Shown: piece by piece, positions 53,430 through 61,766 of the stretch
Position numbering within the stretch: position 1 is the stretch's first letter
Layout: each line of letters starts with the position of its first letter
Source of the DNA: Phormidium tanganyikae FI6-MK23
Lineage (GTDB): Bacteria > Cyanobacteriota > Cyanobacteriia > Leptolyngbyales > Leptolyngbyaceae
Assembly (NCBI GenBank): GCA_019359175.1
Contig: JAHHHU010000003.1
Span: forward strand, 124,001-188,000
Direction: 5' to 3'
DNA: 64,000 bases
Notes under the pieces: model-generated
Database searches by the model: none
Told to the model about the DNA's origin: nothing
What the model saw: the letters and a program-made list of their open reading frames with translations, nothing else
Translations under genes and position numbers: made by a program

Positions 53430-54406
53430 TCTTCGACCGTGCCATCGGGTCGAATCATGCCTTGAACGATCGCATTTCTTACCAATGCGCTACTCATCTC
53501 AGCGCGGGTGAAGTTGGTGTGAGTGAGATTAGCGTGACGTAAATCGGCGCGTCCCAGATATGCCTCGACTAACACCGCATCGATCAGGTTGGCGTGTTGG
53601 AGATTGGCGCGGGTGAGTTCTGCGTGATTCAGTTTGGCGCGGGTGAGAGTGGCGTGAGTGAGATCGGCTTTGTGCAATTTCGCGTGATTTAATGTGGCTT
53701 CGTTGAGGTTGGCGCGAGTGAGATTGGCTTGCGTGAGCGTTGATCGATTTAATTTCGCGTCTTTTAGATCGGCGTGGCTCAGATTCACTTCGGTCAAATT
53801 TGCATCGGTAAGAAACGCTCTGGTCAAAATGGCATCACTTAAATTTGCTTGAGTTAAAGTCGCTTCTCGCAAACTTGCCTCACTGAGATTTGCGCCTGCG
53901 AGATTCGATCGCGTTAAATCCGCTCCGGTTAAGTTCGCCCCACGCAAATCTGCCCCGCGTAAATCTGCCCCGCGCAAAATTGCCCCTTCGTAAGTTCTTT
54001 TCTCTTCTCGAAAGTTCGCGCCCCGCAAATCTGCCCCGCTAAAATTGGCGTTGCGTAAGTCTGCGCCGCTCAAGTTGGCATCAAGCGCGATCGCGAGTGA
54101 AAGATCGGCTCCGCGCAGATCCGCTCCACAGAGAATCGCACCATGCAGATCAGCATCGCGTAAATTTGCATTGAGTAGATTCGACTGGCTGAGATTTGCG
54201 CCGCTCAAAATCGCATAGGTCAGATTTGCGTAACTGAGGTTCGCGCGATTGAGATAGGCGAAGGTCAAAACGGCATGATTGAGATCGGATTGGGTCAGAT
54301 TCGAGCCAATCAAATCGGCGTTTGTGAGATTGATGCCTCCCAAGTTTTTGCCAACAAAATTCAATTCACCCGCGTCGTATCGTTGTAGCAATTCTTGAGC
54401 GTTCAT
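53426..54406 (-). CDS. Pentapeptide-repeat protein
   Basis: 326 residues made almost only of A(D/N)Lxx repeats (for example GADLRGADLRGANLTGADL). About 55 pentapeptides fold into a right-handed square beta helix. There is no signal peptide, so it is cytoplasmic. Such proteins in cyanobacteria are numerous and mostly of unknown role; some mimic DNA and bind gyrase. The opening MNAQELLQRYDAGELNFVGK is the usual family start. It overlaps the M23 gene by 4 nt at the stops. Confidence 0.9.
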   Translation of the reverse strand: MNAQELLQRYDAGELNFVGKNLGGINLTNADLIGSNLTQSDLNHAVLTFAYLNRANLSYANLTYAILSGANLSQSNLLNANLRDADLHGAILCGADLRGADLSLAIALDANLSGADLRNANFSGADLRGANFREEKRTYEGAILRGADLRGADLRGANLTGADLTRSNLAGANLSEASLREATLTQANLSDAILTRAFLTDANLTEVNLSHADLKDAKLNRSTLTQANLTRANLNEATLNHAKLHKADLTHATLTRAKLNHAELTRANLQHANLIDAVLVEAYLGRADLRHANLTHTNFTRAEMSSALVRNAIVQGMIRPDGTVED

Positions 54407-54477
54407 AACGATGCAAACTTCTGAAGATCCTAAATTTCAGTTTGCCCGCTGCGCTCTTTTTGCTTCACGTTTTTGCT

Positions 54478-55497
54478 TCACGACGCGGGCTTAGTTGAGC
54501 TTGCTAAAGTTGTATCAGCAACACTACTAGTATTGAGTGAAATTAGAAGATTTTGGCGCAAATGATTGTAGTTTGATTTTAGCGATCGTATTAAAACTGG
54601 TACGATTTCCAGATAGGTTTCTGACTCTTTCAGTTGGCTTGCTTTTCCGTTCAAAAGTTGCTCAAATTTGTCGATCGTTTCTGCCTGAGTCAAAACGGTT
54701 CGCAGCAATCCATCTAAACTATAAAGCTTCAAGTTCGACCAATCTTGCGGACAAAATTCAAACATATAATAAACAGACGAAAATAATAGAACTTTGGCTT
54801 TCAGCGGATTTGTATATTTCAAGATTTCTCGACGCACATCAAAAAGATCAATCCGTTCAGCTTCAAAAGATTCTGAAATTGCATCCTTTTTGTCGTAAAA
54901 CGGTTCAACTTCGCGAATAATGATTTCTGCAACAAGCAAATATTCGACGGGCTTATTTAACGTTTTGACGATCTTATTCAAGCCCGATCGCAGTTCTTCT
55001 AGAGTCGAATACTGCTGCATCAATTCATCAATCAAATCTGAAGTTGAAATCTGTTCGATCACATAGGAATTTGCTTCCCAATACCGCCGACAAGTGTAAA
55101 TCAATAGCTTTTTAATTCGACTCACATTGACATCTTGGTCTAGCGTTGTCGATCGCTTTAGAGCCGTTACGATCGTGGTTGCATTTTGAGCATAAACCCG
55201 TTCCAGAACAGATAGAATAATTTGCCCAATGGGAATGTATTCAACCGATTTATTCAGCGTGCCAATCTGATGAGTGAGGCGAGATCGCAGTTGTTCGATC
55301 GTCGGATAAGTTTCGCGGACTTCTTCGATCAGCGATCGCCAACTCAGCGCATCTAACCGAGTGCTATCGCTTTCCCAGCAATTTTTACACACATAGAACA
55401 ACAGCTTCTGAATGCGAATCGCATTTGGATCTTGTTCAAGCTGGCTGATCACAGTGGGCGGGACAGGACATCGGGTTAAAGCAATCGAATCGCGCAT
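54478..55497 (-). CDS. Protein of three related repeats, function unknown
   Basis: 339 residues with three related units of about 85 residues at about 22-105, 115-200 and 225-315. Units 1 and 2 align clearly: RIQKLLFYVCKNCWESDS and RIKKLLIYTCRRYWEANS, then LSWRSLIEEVRETYPTIEQL and ISTSDLIDELMQQYSTLEEL, then TLNKSVEYIPIGQIILSV and TLNKPVEYLLVAEIIIRE. Unit 3 is more divergent (KVLLFSSVYYMFEFCPQDW). All-helical, cytoplasmic, no known motif. I recall similar repeats in cyanobacterial hypothetical proteins only. Confidence 0.65.
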   Translation of the reverse strand: MRDSIALTRCPVPPTVISQLEQDPNAIRIQKLLFYVCKNCWESDSTRLDALSWRSLIEEVRETYPTIEQLRSRLTHQIGTLNKSVEYIPIGQIILSVLERVYAQNATTIVTALKRSTTLDQDVNVSRIKKLLIYTCRRYWEANSYVIEQISTSDLIDELMQQYSTLEELRSGLNKIVKTLNKPVEYLLVAEIIIREVEPFYDKKDAISESFEAERIDLFDVRREILKYTNPLKAKVLLFSSVYYMFEFCPQDWSNLKLYSLDGLLRTVLTQAETIDKFEQLLNGKASQLKESETYLEIVPVLIRSLKSNYNHLRQNLLISLNTSSVADTTLASSTKPAS

Positions 55498-55595
55498 CGG
55501 TTTCGTACAAGCTCATCACTGCCAGGATTCCCGAATTGCTTGAAGCGTTAACTAGAACCGTATAATAGTGATCTTTGACCAGACACGCGATTCAT

Positions 55596-55919
55596 ATGGC
55601 TAACACATACACCGTTGAAATTCTGCACCAAGGACAGACCCACGTTATCGAAGTCCCAGACGATCGAACTATCCTAGAAGTCGCAAACGACGAGAAAGGT
55701 TTAGATTTGCCCGTGTCTTGTACTGCGGGCGTTTGTACAACTTGTGCCGCACTGATCACAGAAGGAACCGTTGATCAAACAGATGGAATGGGCGTAAGTC
55801 CTGATCTTCAAGCTCAAGGGTACACGCTGCTTTGCGTGTCGTATCCTCGATCGAACATCAAGCTTGAAACCGAGAAAGAAGAAACTGTGTATAAAAAACA
55901 ATTCGGACAGCAAGGATGA
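55596..55919 (+). CDS. [2Fe-2S] ferredoxin, second type
   Basis: 107 residues from MANTYTVEILHQGQTHVIEV (ATG 55596). Cluster ligands are in PVSCTAGVCTTCAALI and TLLCVSYPRSN. It differs from petF in the AGVC and TTC neighbourhood and by a C-terminal extension TEKEETVYKKQFGQQG, so it is a minor ferredoxin with a specific partner. Its TGA overlaps the ATG of the 55-residue gene, which overlaps the DUF3326 gene in turn. Confidence 0.93.
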   Translation: MANTYTVEILHQGQTHVIEVPDDRTILEVANDEKGLDLPVSCTAGVCTTCAALITEGTVDQTDGMGVSPDLQAQGYTLLCVSYPRSNIKLETEKEETVYKKQFGQQG

Positions 55920-56083
55920 TCACTGATTTCATCACGATCGAGATCGAGATCAAAGATTCCGTTCGAGAACTTCATCAAGCGATCGAACAAGAACTCCAAG
56001 CATTCGGAGAGCCCTTACGCTGGGCAATTACGCGCGTCAATTCTCAAACCGTTGAAGTCGAAGCGGTCGTGACTCGTGAATAA
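55916..56083 (+). CDS. 55-residue protein between ferredoxin and DUF3326
   Basis: ATG 55916 overlaps the ferredoxin stop (ATGA), and the stop TAA overlaps the GTG start of the next gene by 8 nt. The sequence MITDFITIEIEIKDSVRELH then AIEQELQAFGEPLRWAITRV and EVEAVVTRE suggests a beta-alpha-beta fold. Double overlap implies strict translational coupling. I recall similar small proteins after ferredoxin genes in other cyanobacteria. Function unknown. Confidence 0.75.
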   Translation: MITDFITIEIEIKDSVRELHQAIEQELQAFGEPLRWAITRVNSQTVEVEAVVTRE

Positions 56084-57158
56084 GCCTTACACTGTCGGGC
56101 TAATTGTCCCAACCGGAATCGGAGCAGCGATTGGGGGATATGCAGGCGATGCGCTTCCGGTCGCACGAGCGATCGCGCAAGTTGCCGATCGCTTGATCAC
56201 GCATCCCAATGTCCTCAACGGCGCACAGCTTTACTGGAATCTTCCGAATGCTCTCTATGTTGAAGGGTATGGCTTAGATCAGTTTGCAGCAGGACATTGG
56301 GGCTTACTGCCAGAACCATCGAATCGAATTGGATTAATTCTCGATCGAGCGATCGAACCCGATTTGCGACTCAGACATTTACAGGTCGCAGATGCAGCCA
56401 GAGCCACATTGGGACTGAACTTAACGGACTATGTTGTAACTGATCAGCCTTTAAATGTGGAACTAAGAGCCGCAAAATCTGGCGCAACGTGGGGCACGAT
56501 CGAGCATCCTGATAGTTTGCTGAGAGCCGCTGAGAAGTTAATTCAATCTGGAGCCGACGTGATCGCAGTTGTTGCTCGATTTCCAGATGATCCAGGGGCT
56601 GAAGCATTACAAAGTTATCGACACGGGCAAGGCGTAGATCATCTGGCAGGAGCGGAAGCAGTGATCAGTCATTTGATCGTCCGAACCTTTCGTGTTCCTT
56701 GCGCTCACGCGCCCGCGCTATCTCCGTTACCTCTTGATCCGAATGTATCGCCTCGATCGGCTGCCGAAGAACTCGGTTATACATTCCTCCCTTGTGTGTT
56801 GGTCGGACTGAGCCGCGCCCCCCAATTTACCGAATTTCCTAACCCTCATGCAATTTGGGCAGATCAAGTTAATGCTTTGGTGATTCCTGCTTCCGCTTGC
56901 GGTGGCAGTGCGATCTTGAGTTTGAGCCAGTCCAAGACTCGAATCATTGCAGTGGAAGAGAATCAAACAACCTTACAAGTTCGATCTGAAGCATTGGGAA
57001 TCCGATCGACGATCGTAAAGTCTTATCTCGAAGCGATCGGAGTTTTAATCTGCGATCGAGCGGGGATCAATCCTGCTGCTTTGAGTCCAGAGATTTCCCC
57101 GATTCAATTGCTGAAGCTTTCGGAGATTGAACGCCCTGGTATCTTTTTTGAGTCCTAA
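56076..57158 (+). CDS. DUF3326 family protein
   Basis: 360 residues with GTG start at 56076. The N-terminus VGLIVPTGIGAAIGGYAGDA and the segment RTFRVPCAHAPALSPLPLDP are the DUF3326 signature; TFLPCVLVGLSRAPQF follows. The family is found mainly in oxygenic phototrophs and plants and has no known enzymatic activity. The two conserved Cys in VPCAHAPAL and LPCVLVG could bind a metal or cluster, perhaps served by the ferredoxin upstream. No transmembrane segments. Confidence 0.85.
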   Translation: MNKPYTVGLIVPTGIGAAIGGYAGDALPVARAIAQVADRLITHPNVLNGAQLYWNLPNALYVEGYGLDQFAAGHWGLLPEPSNRIGLILDRAIEPDLRLRHLQVADAARATLGLNLTDYVVTDQPLNVELRAAKSGATWGTIEHPDSLLRAAEKLIQSGADVIAVVARFPDDPGAEALQSYRHGQGVDHLAGAEAVISHLIVRTFRVPCAHAPALSPLPLDPNVSPRSAAEELGYTFLPCVLVGLSRAPQFTEFPNPHAIWADQVNALVIPASACGGSAILSLSQSKTRIIAVEENQTTLQVRSEALGIRSTIVKSYLEAIGVLICDRAGINPAALSPEISPIQLLKLSEIERPGIFFES

Positions 57159-57798
57159 GCTATACTGTGAGCCTCGTGAATATTCAAAGCTCGATCAGAT
57201 ATATAAGATTCCTGTGGCAGAACAAATTCCTGATACACCAGAAATGCAGCCACTCACCCGCATCCAAATTCTGATCGCGATGGGTGTGACTGCCGTTGTT
57301 TTATTAGTTGTTTCTAAAGTTTGGCTCCATTTCAGTGCTGTGCCTTTACTGTCTGTTCGGTTCTCGGTTCAATCTTTGCTTCAAGGGATTGGATTGGGAG
57401 TCGGAATTTCGATCGCAAGTTCGATTGTCTATCGCATTTGGGGCGAGTACCGCAGAAGTGCTGATCAATATCTCACGTTGGTTCTAAAACCGCTGTTGTT
57501 TCCCGATATTCTCTGGCTTGGACTATTACCCGGATTAAGTGAAGAACTGCTGTTTCGCGGTGTGATGCTGCCAGAGTTTGGATTAGATTTTTTCGGCGTG
57601 CTACTTTCTAGCCTTTGCTTTGGGGTGCTGCACATGAGCAACCTGAAACAATGGTCGTATGTGGTGTGGGCATCGATCGTGGGAGTTGCACTAGGAATGA
57701 GTGCCGTCTGGACGGGAAACTTATTGGTTCCGATCGTGGCGCACGTCCTGACGAATCTGACTTCTGGAATGATTTGGAAATTCAGCGATCGAACTTAA
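57127..57798 (+). CDS. CPBP-family intramembrane protease (Abi family)
   Basis: Up to 223 residues. The start is uncertain: TTG 57127 overlaps DUF3326 by 32 nt, while GTG 57214 would give about 194 residues and leave a 55-nt gap. Four to five membrane helices hold the active-site motifs SEELLFRGVMLPEFG (EExxxR), CFGVLHMSNLKQW (FxxxH) and PIVAHVLTN (HxxxN). CPBP proteases relate to CAAX-processing enzymes; bacterial substrates are mostly unknown. A terminator lies at 57809-57844. Confidence 0.85.
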   Translation: MNALVSFLSPKLYCEPREYSKLDQIYKIPVAEQIPDTPEMQPLTRIQILIAMGVTAVVLLVVSKVWLHFSAVPLLSVRFSVQSLLQGIGLGVGISIASSIVYRIWGEYRRSADQYLTLVLKPLLFPDILWLGLLPGLSEELLFRGVMLPEFGLDFFGVLLSSLCFGVLHMSNLKQWSYVVWASIVGVALGMSAVWTGNLLVPIVAHVLTNLTSGMIWKFSDRT

Positions 57799-58259
57799 AA
57801 ACTTGTCGAACCCTGATTCTCAATTTGAATTTCAGGGTTTTTCATTATTAGCGTCCAAGCATCGCGATATTCCATAGAGCGCGGCTTACGCTGGCGCTTT
57901 TCTGTTTCAACAAGGTGGATCTCGCTGCCATAGTCAATAAAGACCTCGATCGGAAAAACATAAAACAGATCGATCGCCTCAATATATGCAAGTGCAAAAT
58001 CGAAATCTGTGGCACTGTACGCTTCTCGTAGCATTCGTCGCCGATTTGTTTTTGTCCACCGATTGTCTACAACGTAATTGCCAGAAGGCGCATCGAACCA
58101 CGCTGATTTGACTTGAATTCTAACCAAATTGTTTTGAATATCAAACACGAGATCGTAAGGCAAGCGATCGCCAACTGGTCTAAGAACTCCCCACCCTCGC
58201 TTGAGGGCATAAAGAATCGCTGCTTGCTCTGCAATATCGCCTCTGAGTTTGGTATCCAT
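57795..58259 (-). CDS. PD-(D/E)XK endonuclease, I-Ssp6803I-like (group I intron-associated)
   Basis: 154 residues. The nuclease core is visible as GDIAEQAAILYALKRGWGVL (catalytic Glu), PVGDRLPYDLVFDI (Asp), RIQVKSAWFDA (QxK). This matches the PD-(D/E)XK group I intron endonuclease family whose known member I-Ssp6803I is encoded inside the tRNA-fMet intron of Synechocystis. Here the gene lies outside, 55 nt after the 3' end of an intron-bearing initiator tRNA on the same strand, beyond a terminator. The last dozen codons form part of the convergent CPBP terminator hairpin. Confidence 0.8.
   Translation of the reverse strand: MDTKLRGDIAEQAAILYALKRGWGVLRPVGDRLPYDLVFDIQNNLVRIQVKSAWFDAPSGNYVVDNRWTKTNRRRMLREAYSATDFDFALAYIEAIDLFYVFPIEVFIDYGSEIHLVETEKRQRKPRSMEYRDAWTLIMKNPEIQIENQGSTSF
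57809..57844 (+). terminator. Terminator of the CPBP gene
   Basis: AACCCTGATTC pairs with GAA-T-TCAGGGTT and is followed by TTTTC. It overlaps the 3' end of the endonuclease gene on the other strand. Confidence 0.75.
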
Positions 58260-58280
58260 TCACGTAATTTTTCTAATGCA

Positions 58281-58310
58281 AAAAGCTCCAGGATAAAACC
58301 TGGAGCTTTT
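58281..58310 (-). terminator. Terminator after the initiator tRNA
   Basis: AAAAGCTCCAGG at 58281-58292 and CCTGGAGCTTTT at 58299-58310 form a perfect 12-bp stem with a 6-nt loop; on the minus strand TTTTT follows. Confidence 0.9.
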
Positions 58311-58314
58311 AGTT

Positions 58315-58633
<319 letters not shown>

Positions 58634-58652
58634 TTGTTTTACCAACTCATCC

Positions 58653-58682
58653 AGTATAACCACAAGTTCCCAAAAGTTGCAA
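58653..58682 (-). promoter_or_regulatory. Promoter of the tRNA-fMet gene
   Basis: On the minus strand, -35 TTGCAA (58682-58677), 18-nt spacer, -10 TATACT (58658-58653), 20 nt before the mature 5' end. Confidence 0.65.
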
Positions 58683-58732
58683 TACCCAATTTAAAACGAG
58701 AAGATAGAGAAGTTCTTTTTCGAGCGGCAATT

Positions 58733-59083
58733 ATGGCAACCTGGCGCTGCATCAAATATTGTGGGGCGTGCTGCAACCTCGATCCGAGCGATCGACCCGA
58801 TTTGGCGGAGTACCTCAACCCCGCAGATCTTCATCTCTATCTCAGCATGGTCGGCGAAGATGGCTGGTGCGTCAATTTCAACAAAATGACGCGCGAATGC
58901 AATATCTACGACGATCGACCCCGCTTCTGTCGCGTCACTCCCGAAACGTTTGAGGAAATGTTTGGAGTTGAGTCAGAGGAACTGAATGATTTCGCGATCG
59001 ACTGCTGCCGCGAACAAATCGATGCCGTTTATGGCGATCGCAGTCTAGAACTGCTGAAATTCGAGCGGGAAATCGGCATCTAG
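58733..59083 (+). CDS. YkgJ-family cysteine cluster protein
   Basis: 116 residues from MATWRCIKYCGACCNLDPSD (ATG 58733). The cysteine cluster is CxxxCxxCC in the N-terminus, with WCVNFNKMTRECNIYDDRPRFCR further on and CCREQ near the end. These Cys are thought to chelate Zn or Fe-S. The family (UPF0153) is widespread, function unknown. It is divergent from the tRNA promoter. Confidence 0.85.
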   Translation: MATWRCIKYCGACCNLDPSDRPDLAEYLNPADLHLYLSMVGEDGWCVNFNKMTRECNIYDDRPRFCRVTPETFEEMFGVESEELNDFAIDCCREQIDAVYGDRSLELLKFEREIGI

Positions 59084-59142
59084 CAAAAATGCTGAAATGC
59101 GGGTATAGTGCTAGATAATGAAAAGAAAATGAAAACAGCTGC

Positions 59143-59502
59143 ATGTCTTCCACCAACCTACCCGTCACAGAAACCGGAGAATTGCTGATTCTCGAACAGA
59201 CTCAACCCGCGAAAGCAAAGTCTAATTTTCTTAGCGTGTTTGGCTCGACGTTCATCACCATTTTTCTCGCAGAACTCGGAGACAAAACGCAGATTGCGAC
59301 TTTGCTCATGAGCGCCCAATCTCACGCCCCTTGGATTGTGTTTGCAGGCGCGGCTTCTGCGCTCGTCGCGACAAGTTTAATCGGCGTTCTAGTCGGGCGT
59401 TGGTTGTGTCAGAACGTTTCTCCGAAGACTTTGGAGAAGGCAACAGGCGGAATTTTGTTACTGGTATCGGTGCTGTTGGTTCTAGACGTGGTGAGGATGT
59501 AG
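59143..59502 (+). CDS. Half-size GDT1/UPF0016 transporter, subunit 1
   Basis: 119 residues with three membrane helices and the family motif FLAELGDKTQIATLLM (E-x-GD-K/R, about residue 44). Full-length members carry two such halves, one of them being the cyanobacterial thylakoid Mn2+/Ca2+ exporter Mnx. This half must dimerise with the next gene. The first about 30 residues are a polar extension. Confidence 0.9.
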   Translation: MSSTNLPVTETGELLILEQTQPAKAKSNFLSVFGSTFITIFLAELGDKTQIATLLMSAQSHAPWIVFAGAASALVATSLIGVLVGRWLCQNVSPKTLEKATGGILLLVSVLLVLDVVRM

Positions 59503-59505
59503 ACG

Positions 59506-59802
59506 ATGGACTGGCGATTGATGGGAATCAGCTTTGTGACGGTGTTTTTGGCAGAGTTGGGGGATAAGAGTCAGCTTGCCGCGATCGCACTCAGCAGCAA
59601 TTCTAATAACTCTACGAAAGCAATTTTTCTTGGGACTGTCACTGCGCTCGTTCTTGCCAGTTTTATCGGTGTCATTTTGGGAGAAGGAACGGCGCAGTTA
59701 TTACCGACCAAATGGACAAAGATTGTTGCCGCGATCGGGTTTGCCATTCTAGCGATTCGATTGCTGTGGTTCAGAAACGAAGAAGAAGAAGCCGCACAAT
59801 AA
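59506..59802 (+). CDS. Half-size GDT1/UPF0016 transporter, subunit 2
   Basis: 98 residues, three membrane helices, motif FLAELGDKSQLAAIALSS (about residue 16), 3 nt after subunit 1. The two halves form one divided transporter for Mn2+ or Ca2+; both conserved motifs are intact. A Glu-rich tail EEEEAAQ ends the protein. A terminator follows at 59809. Confidence 0.9.
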   Translation: MDWRLMGISFVTVFLAELGDKSQLAAIALSSNSNNSTKAIFLGTVTALVLASFIGVILGEGTAQLLPTKWTKIVAAIGFAILAIRLLWFRNEEEEAAQ

Positions 59803-59808
59803 ATAAGG

Positions 59809-59837
59809 AAAAAGCCTCCAGTATCGGAGGCTTTTTT
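59809..59837 (+). terminator. Terminator of the half-transporter operon
   Basis: AAAAAGCCTCC and GGAGGCTTTTTT flank a 6-nt loop; the T tract marks a rho-independent terminator. Confidence 0.9.
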
Positions 59838-59864
59838 AATGGAGTTCACCGCATCCAAACTTGC

Positions 59865-60335
59865 TTAAAATTCGCGTTTGAGCAGCCAACCGCCTGCGAG
59901 GAATTTACACGCTTCGAGAACCCAGTAGGTGAAATGAAGCTGATTCATTCCAGCAGGAACATGGGCAGGTTCAAAGAGATTTAGGTTCAATCCAAGCGAA
60001 CTCATTTGCGGAGATAGGAAATAAGTGCAAGCGATCGTAATCGTAAATAAAACTGCTGCAAGTGCGAGTGAAAATACCGCTTTCTCGGATTGTTGACGCA
60101 CCAATAAAGCCGTCGAAACGAAGGCGGCACAAAGCAATTCTAAGCGATTAAACACCCAAAAAATTCCATACCCAGCCGTTGCAAAGTCTGGCTGCGTCAT
60201 CATTCCAGCCGCAAAAAGGCTTGGCATGACGACAAAATCAAGCAATACGCTACTGCTGATCCAAAATGCTAGAACAAGAACTAAACTTTTGTGCCAATTA
60301 ACAGATTGATAATCTGCTCTTGAAGCGGCAGCCAT
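59865..60335 (-). CDS. DUF4149-like four-helix membrane protein
   Basis: 156 residues with about four hydrophobic segments: SLVLVLAFWISSSVLLDFVV, a region with FWVFNRLELLCAAFVSTALL, VFSLALAAVLFTITIACTYF, and FTYWVLEACKFLAGGWLL. The overall pattern resembles DUF4149 membrane proteins, but this is uncertain. Function unknown. Confidence 0.6.
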   Translation of the reverse strand: MAAASRADYQSVNWHKSLVLVLAFWISSSVLLDFVVMPSLFAAGMMTQPDFATAGYGIFWVFNRLELLCAAFVSTALLVRQQSEKAVFSLALAAVLFTITIACTYFLSPQMSSLGLNLNLFEPAHVPAGMNQLHFTYWVLEACKFLAGGWLLKREF

Positions 60336-60438
60336 AGCCTAAACCTATGCTTGAAGTATTCTGAATTCACACTAGCAAATCTCCCTATTGGCGGTTGAAT
60401 CGAGACAAGAAACTTAGCAAAAGATTGAACTCAAACAC

Positions 60439-60690
60439 AAAGGGTCTAGCTTATAGAAACTAGACCCTTTATTCAACGAAAGTAATGTGAATCGAGGTGG
60501 ACTGAGATCCTGCAACTTCTGGAATGAGAAGATACAATTTCCTCCTTGATATCTAACAGTACGAACTTAATCAGCAACGTATCGCGCGTCGTGGGACATT
60601 GAGTTGCAGGGACTTTGAGACGGAGACACAGTTCTCAAAGTGGGGGTGTGGAGATTGAGGAGATATCTCTCTGTGTCTGCATTTAAACTA
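60439..60690 (-). ncRNA. Candidate structured non-coding RNA
   Basis: The 490-nt gap between 60336 and 60828 has no convincing reading frame but several strong inverted repeats: an 11-bp stem AAAGGGTCTAG/CTAGACCCTTT (60439-60470), CCTGCAAC pairing with GTTGCAGG about 100 nt apart, and two mutually exclusive pairings, CTTTGAGA/TCTCAAAG and AGACACAG/CTGTGTCT. On the minus strand the first stem would close the RNA at its 3' end, and a TTGATC/TTTAAAT promoter-like pair lies near 60685-60715. It fits no class I recognise (not tmRNA, RNase P RNA or a clear 6S RNA). Confidence 0.35.
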
Positions 60691-60828
60691 GCATTTCTGT
60701 CTGGGATCAACGATCGCTTTTAACACTTAAGCACCGAAGTTAATACAAGTTAACCTTGTCTTAATCTCCTTAAGAATTCGGCTCGAAAAAGAATCAATTA
60801 CACTAAAGCTATTGCTCTAAAACCTTTT

Positions 60829-61416
60829 ATGAAACGCCATTTCGCTGTACGCAATCTTGTTGTACCGCTTGGAATTGCTTTGAGTTCAGTTTTGTCTAGT
60901 GTGACGCTTCCTGCTCAAGCCGTTCAAGTTCGCGGCACAACCTATTTCACGTCTCCGCCTCGATTGGTCGGTGCTTCCACAACGCAAAACTATGTTTACG
61001 CCTGGAGCGCGACTTACTACTTTACGCTGGATGTTCTAGAAAATGCTGGAGAACCTTTGCAGCGGGTGACGATCGCACAAAACGAAGGCATCGATCGCGT
61101 CCGATTCAATCTCAAAGAAACCGAGGCTTTCGATGGCGATCGACGATCGAACACAAAACTCGGTTTGGGTGAAGTCACCCAAGACGATAAGACGAAAGCG
61201 ATCACAGTGAATTTCAATCCACCCGTTCCGCCTGGAAAACGAGTGACGATAGCGCTTTCGCCTTATCAGAATCCAGCCTATGGCGGCGTTTACTTATTCG
61301 GAGTCACCGCATTTCCACAGGGTGAGCCTTCGTATGGTCAGTTTCTCGGCTTCGGGCGGATCTCGATCTACGAGAGCAATAATTCGGTATTCTTCAGACC
61401 GTTTTTCCGCCATTAA
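60829..61416 (+). CDS. DUF2808 secreted protein
   Basis: 195 residues. The signal peptide ends near TLPAQAVQV (about residue 32). GTTYFTSPPRLVGASTTQN and RVRFNLKETEAFDGDR plus GVYLFGVTAFPQGE are the DUF2808 pattern, an all-beta family restricted mostly to cyanobacteria. Role unknown. ATG 60829 is the only reasonable start. Its stop overlaps the MIF-like gene by 4 nt. Confidence 0.85.
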   Translation: MKRHFAVRNLVVPLGIALSSVLSSVTLPAQAVQVRGTTYFTSPPRLVGASTTQNYVYAWSATYYFTLDVLENAGEPLQRVTIAQNEGIDRVRFNLKETEAFDGDRRSNTKLGLGEVTQDDKTKAITVNFNPPVPPGKRVTIALSPYQNPAYGGVYLFGVTAFPQGEPSYGQFLGFGRISIYESNNSVFFRPFFRH

Positions 61417-61766
61417 CCGAACGTTGCGCCGTTCCAGCCCCACATATAACCTTTCGCATCTGCAAACTCGATGTAAATGCGATCGACGGGAACAGCGATC
61501 AATTGTTCAATCTGTTGACAAAAATCTTGGCTCATTGATTGGGTTTGATCTGGAGTCATTGAGCCAACGCTTTTGATTTCGATATAGCAGGTTGGATCAG
61601 TTGTGCCGCCGAATGTCATCGGCACGCCAGACTCAAATGCGGTCATCACGTAAGTTTCTGGCTTGCGGGTATGTTTGGCGAGAGCGGCAGAGAGATGTTT
61701 GAGCAGATCAGTAACTTGGGCAGAATCGGGATTCACGATCGAGGTTTGAACTTTGATCAACGGCAT
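61413..61766 (-). CDS. MIF/phenylpyruvate tautomerase-like protein
   Basis: 117 residues from MPLIKVQTSIVNPDSAQVTD (ATG 61766; 19 upstream codons are not used). Pro2, the catalytic base of the tautomerase superfamily, follows the start Met. The segments ETYVMTAFESGVPMTFGGTT and DRIYIEFADAKGYMWGWNG match MIF. It forms a trimer. In cyanobacteria the physiological substrate is unknown. Confidence 0.9.
   Translation of the reverse strand: MPLIKVQTSIVNPDSAQVTDLLKHLSAALAKHTRKPETYVMTAFESGVPMTFGGTTDPTCYIEIKSVGSMTPDQTQSMSQDFCQQIEQLIAVPVDRIYIEFADAKGYMWGWNGATFG

Noticed and set aside
53426-54406. Pentapeptide array as a DNA tandem repeat or mobile element
   Set aside because: The repetition is at codon level from A(D/N)LxX units; it is one intact protein gene.
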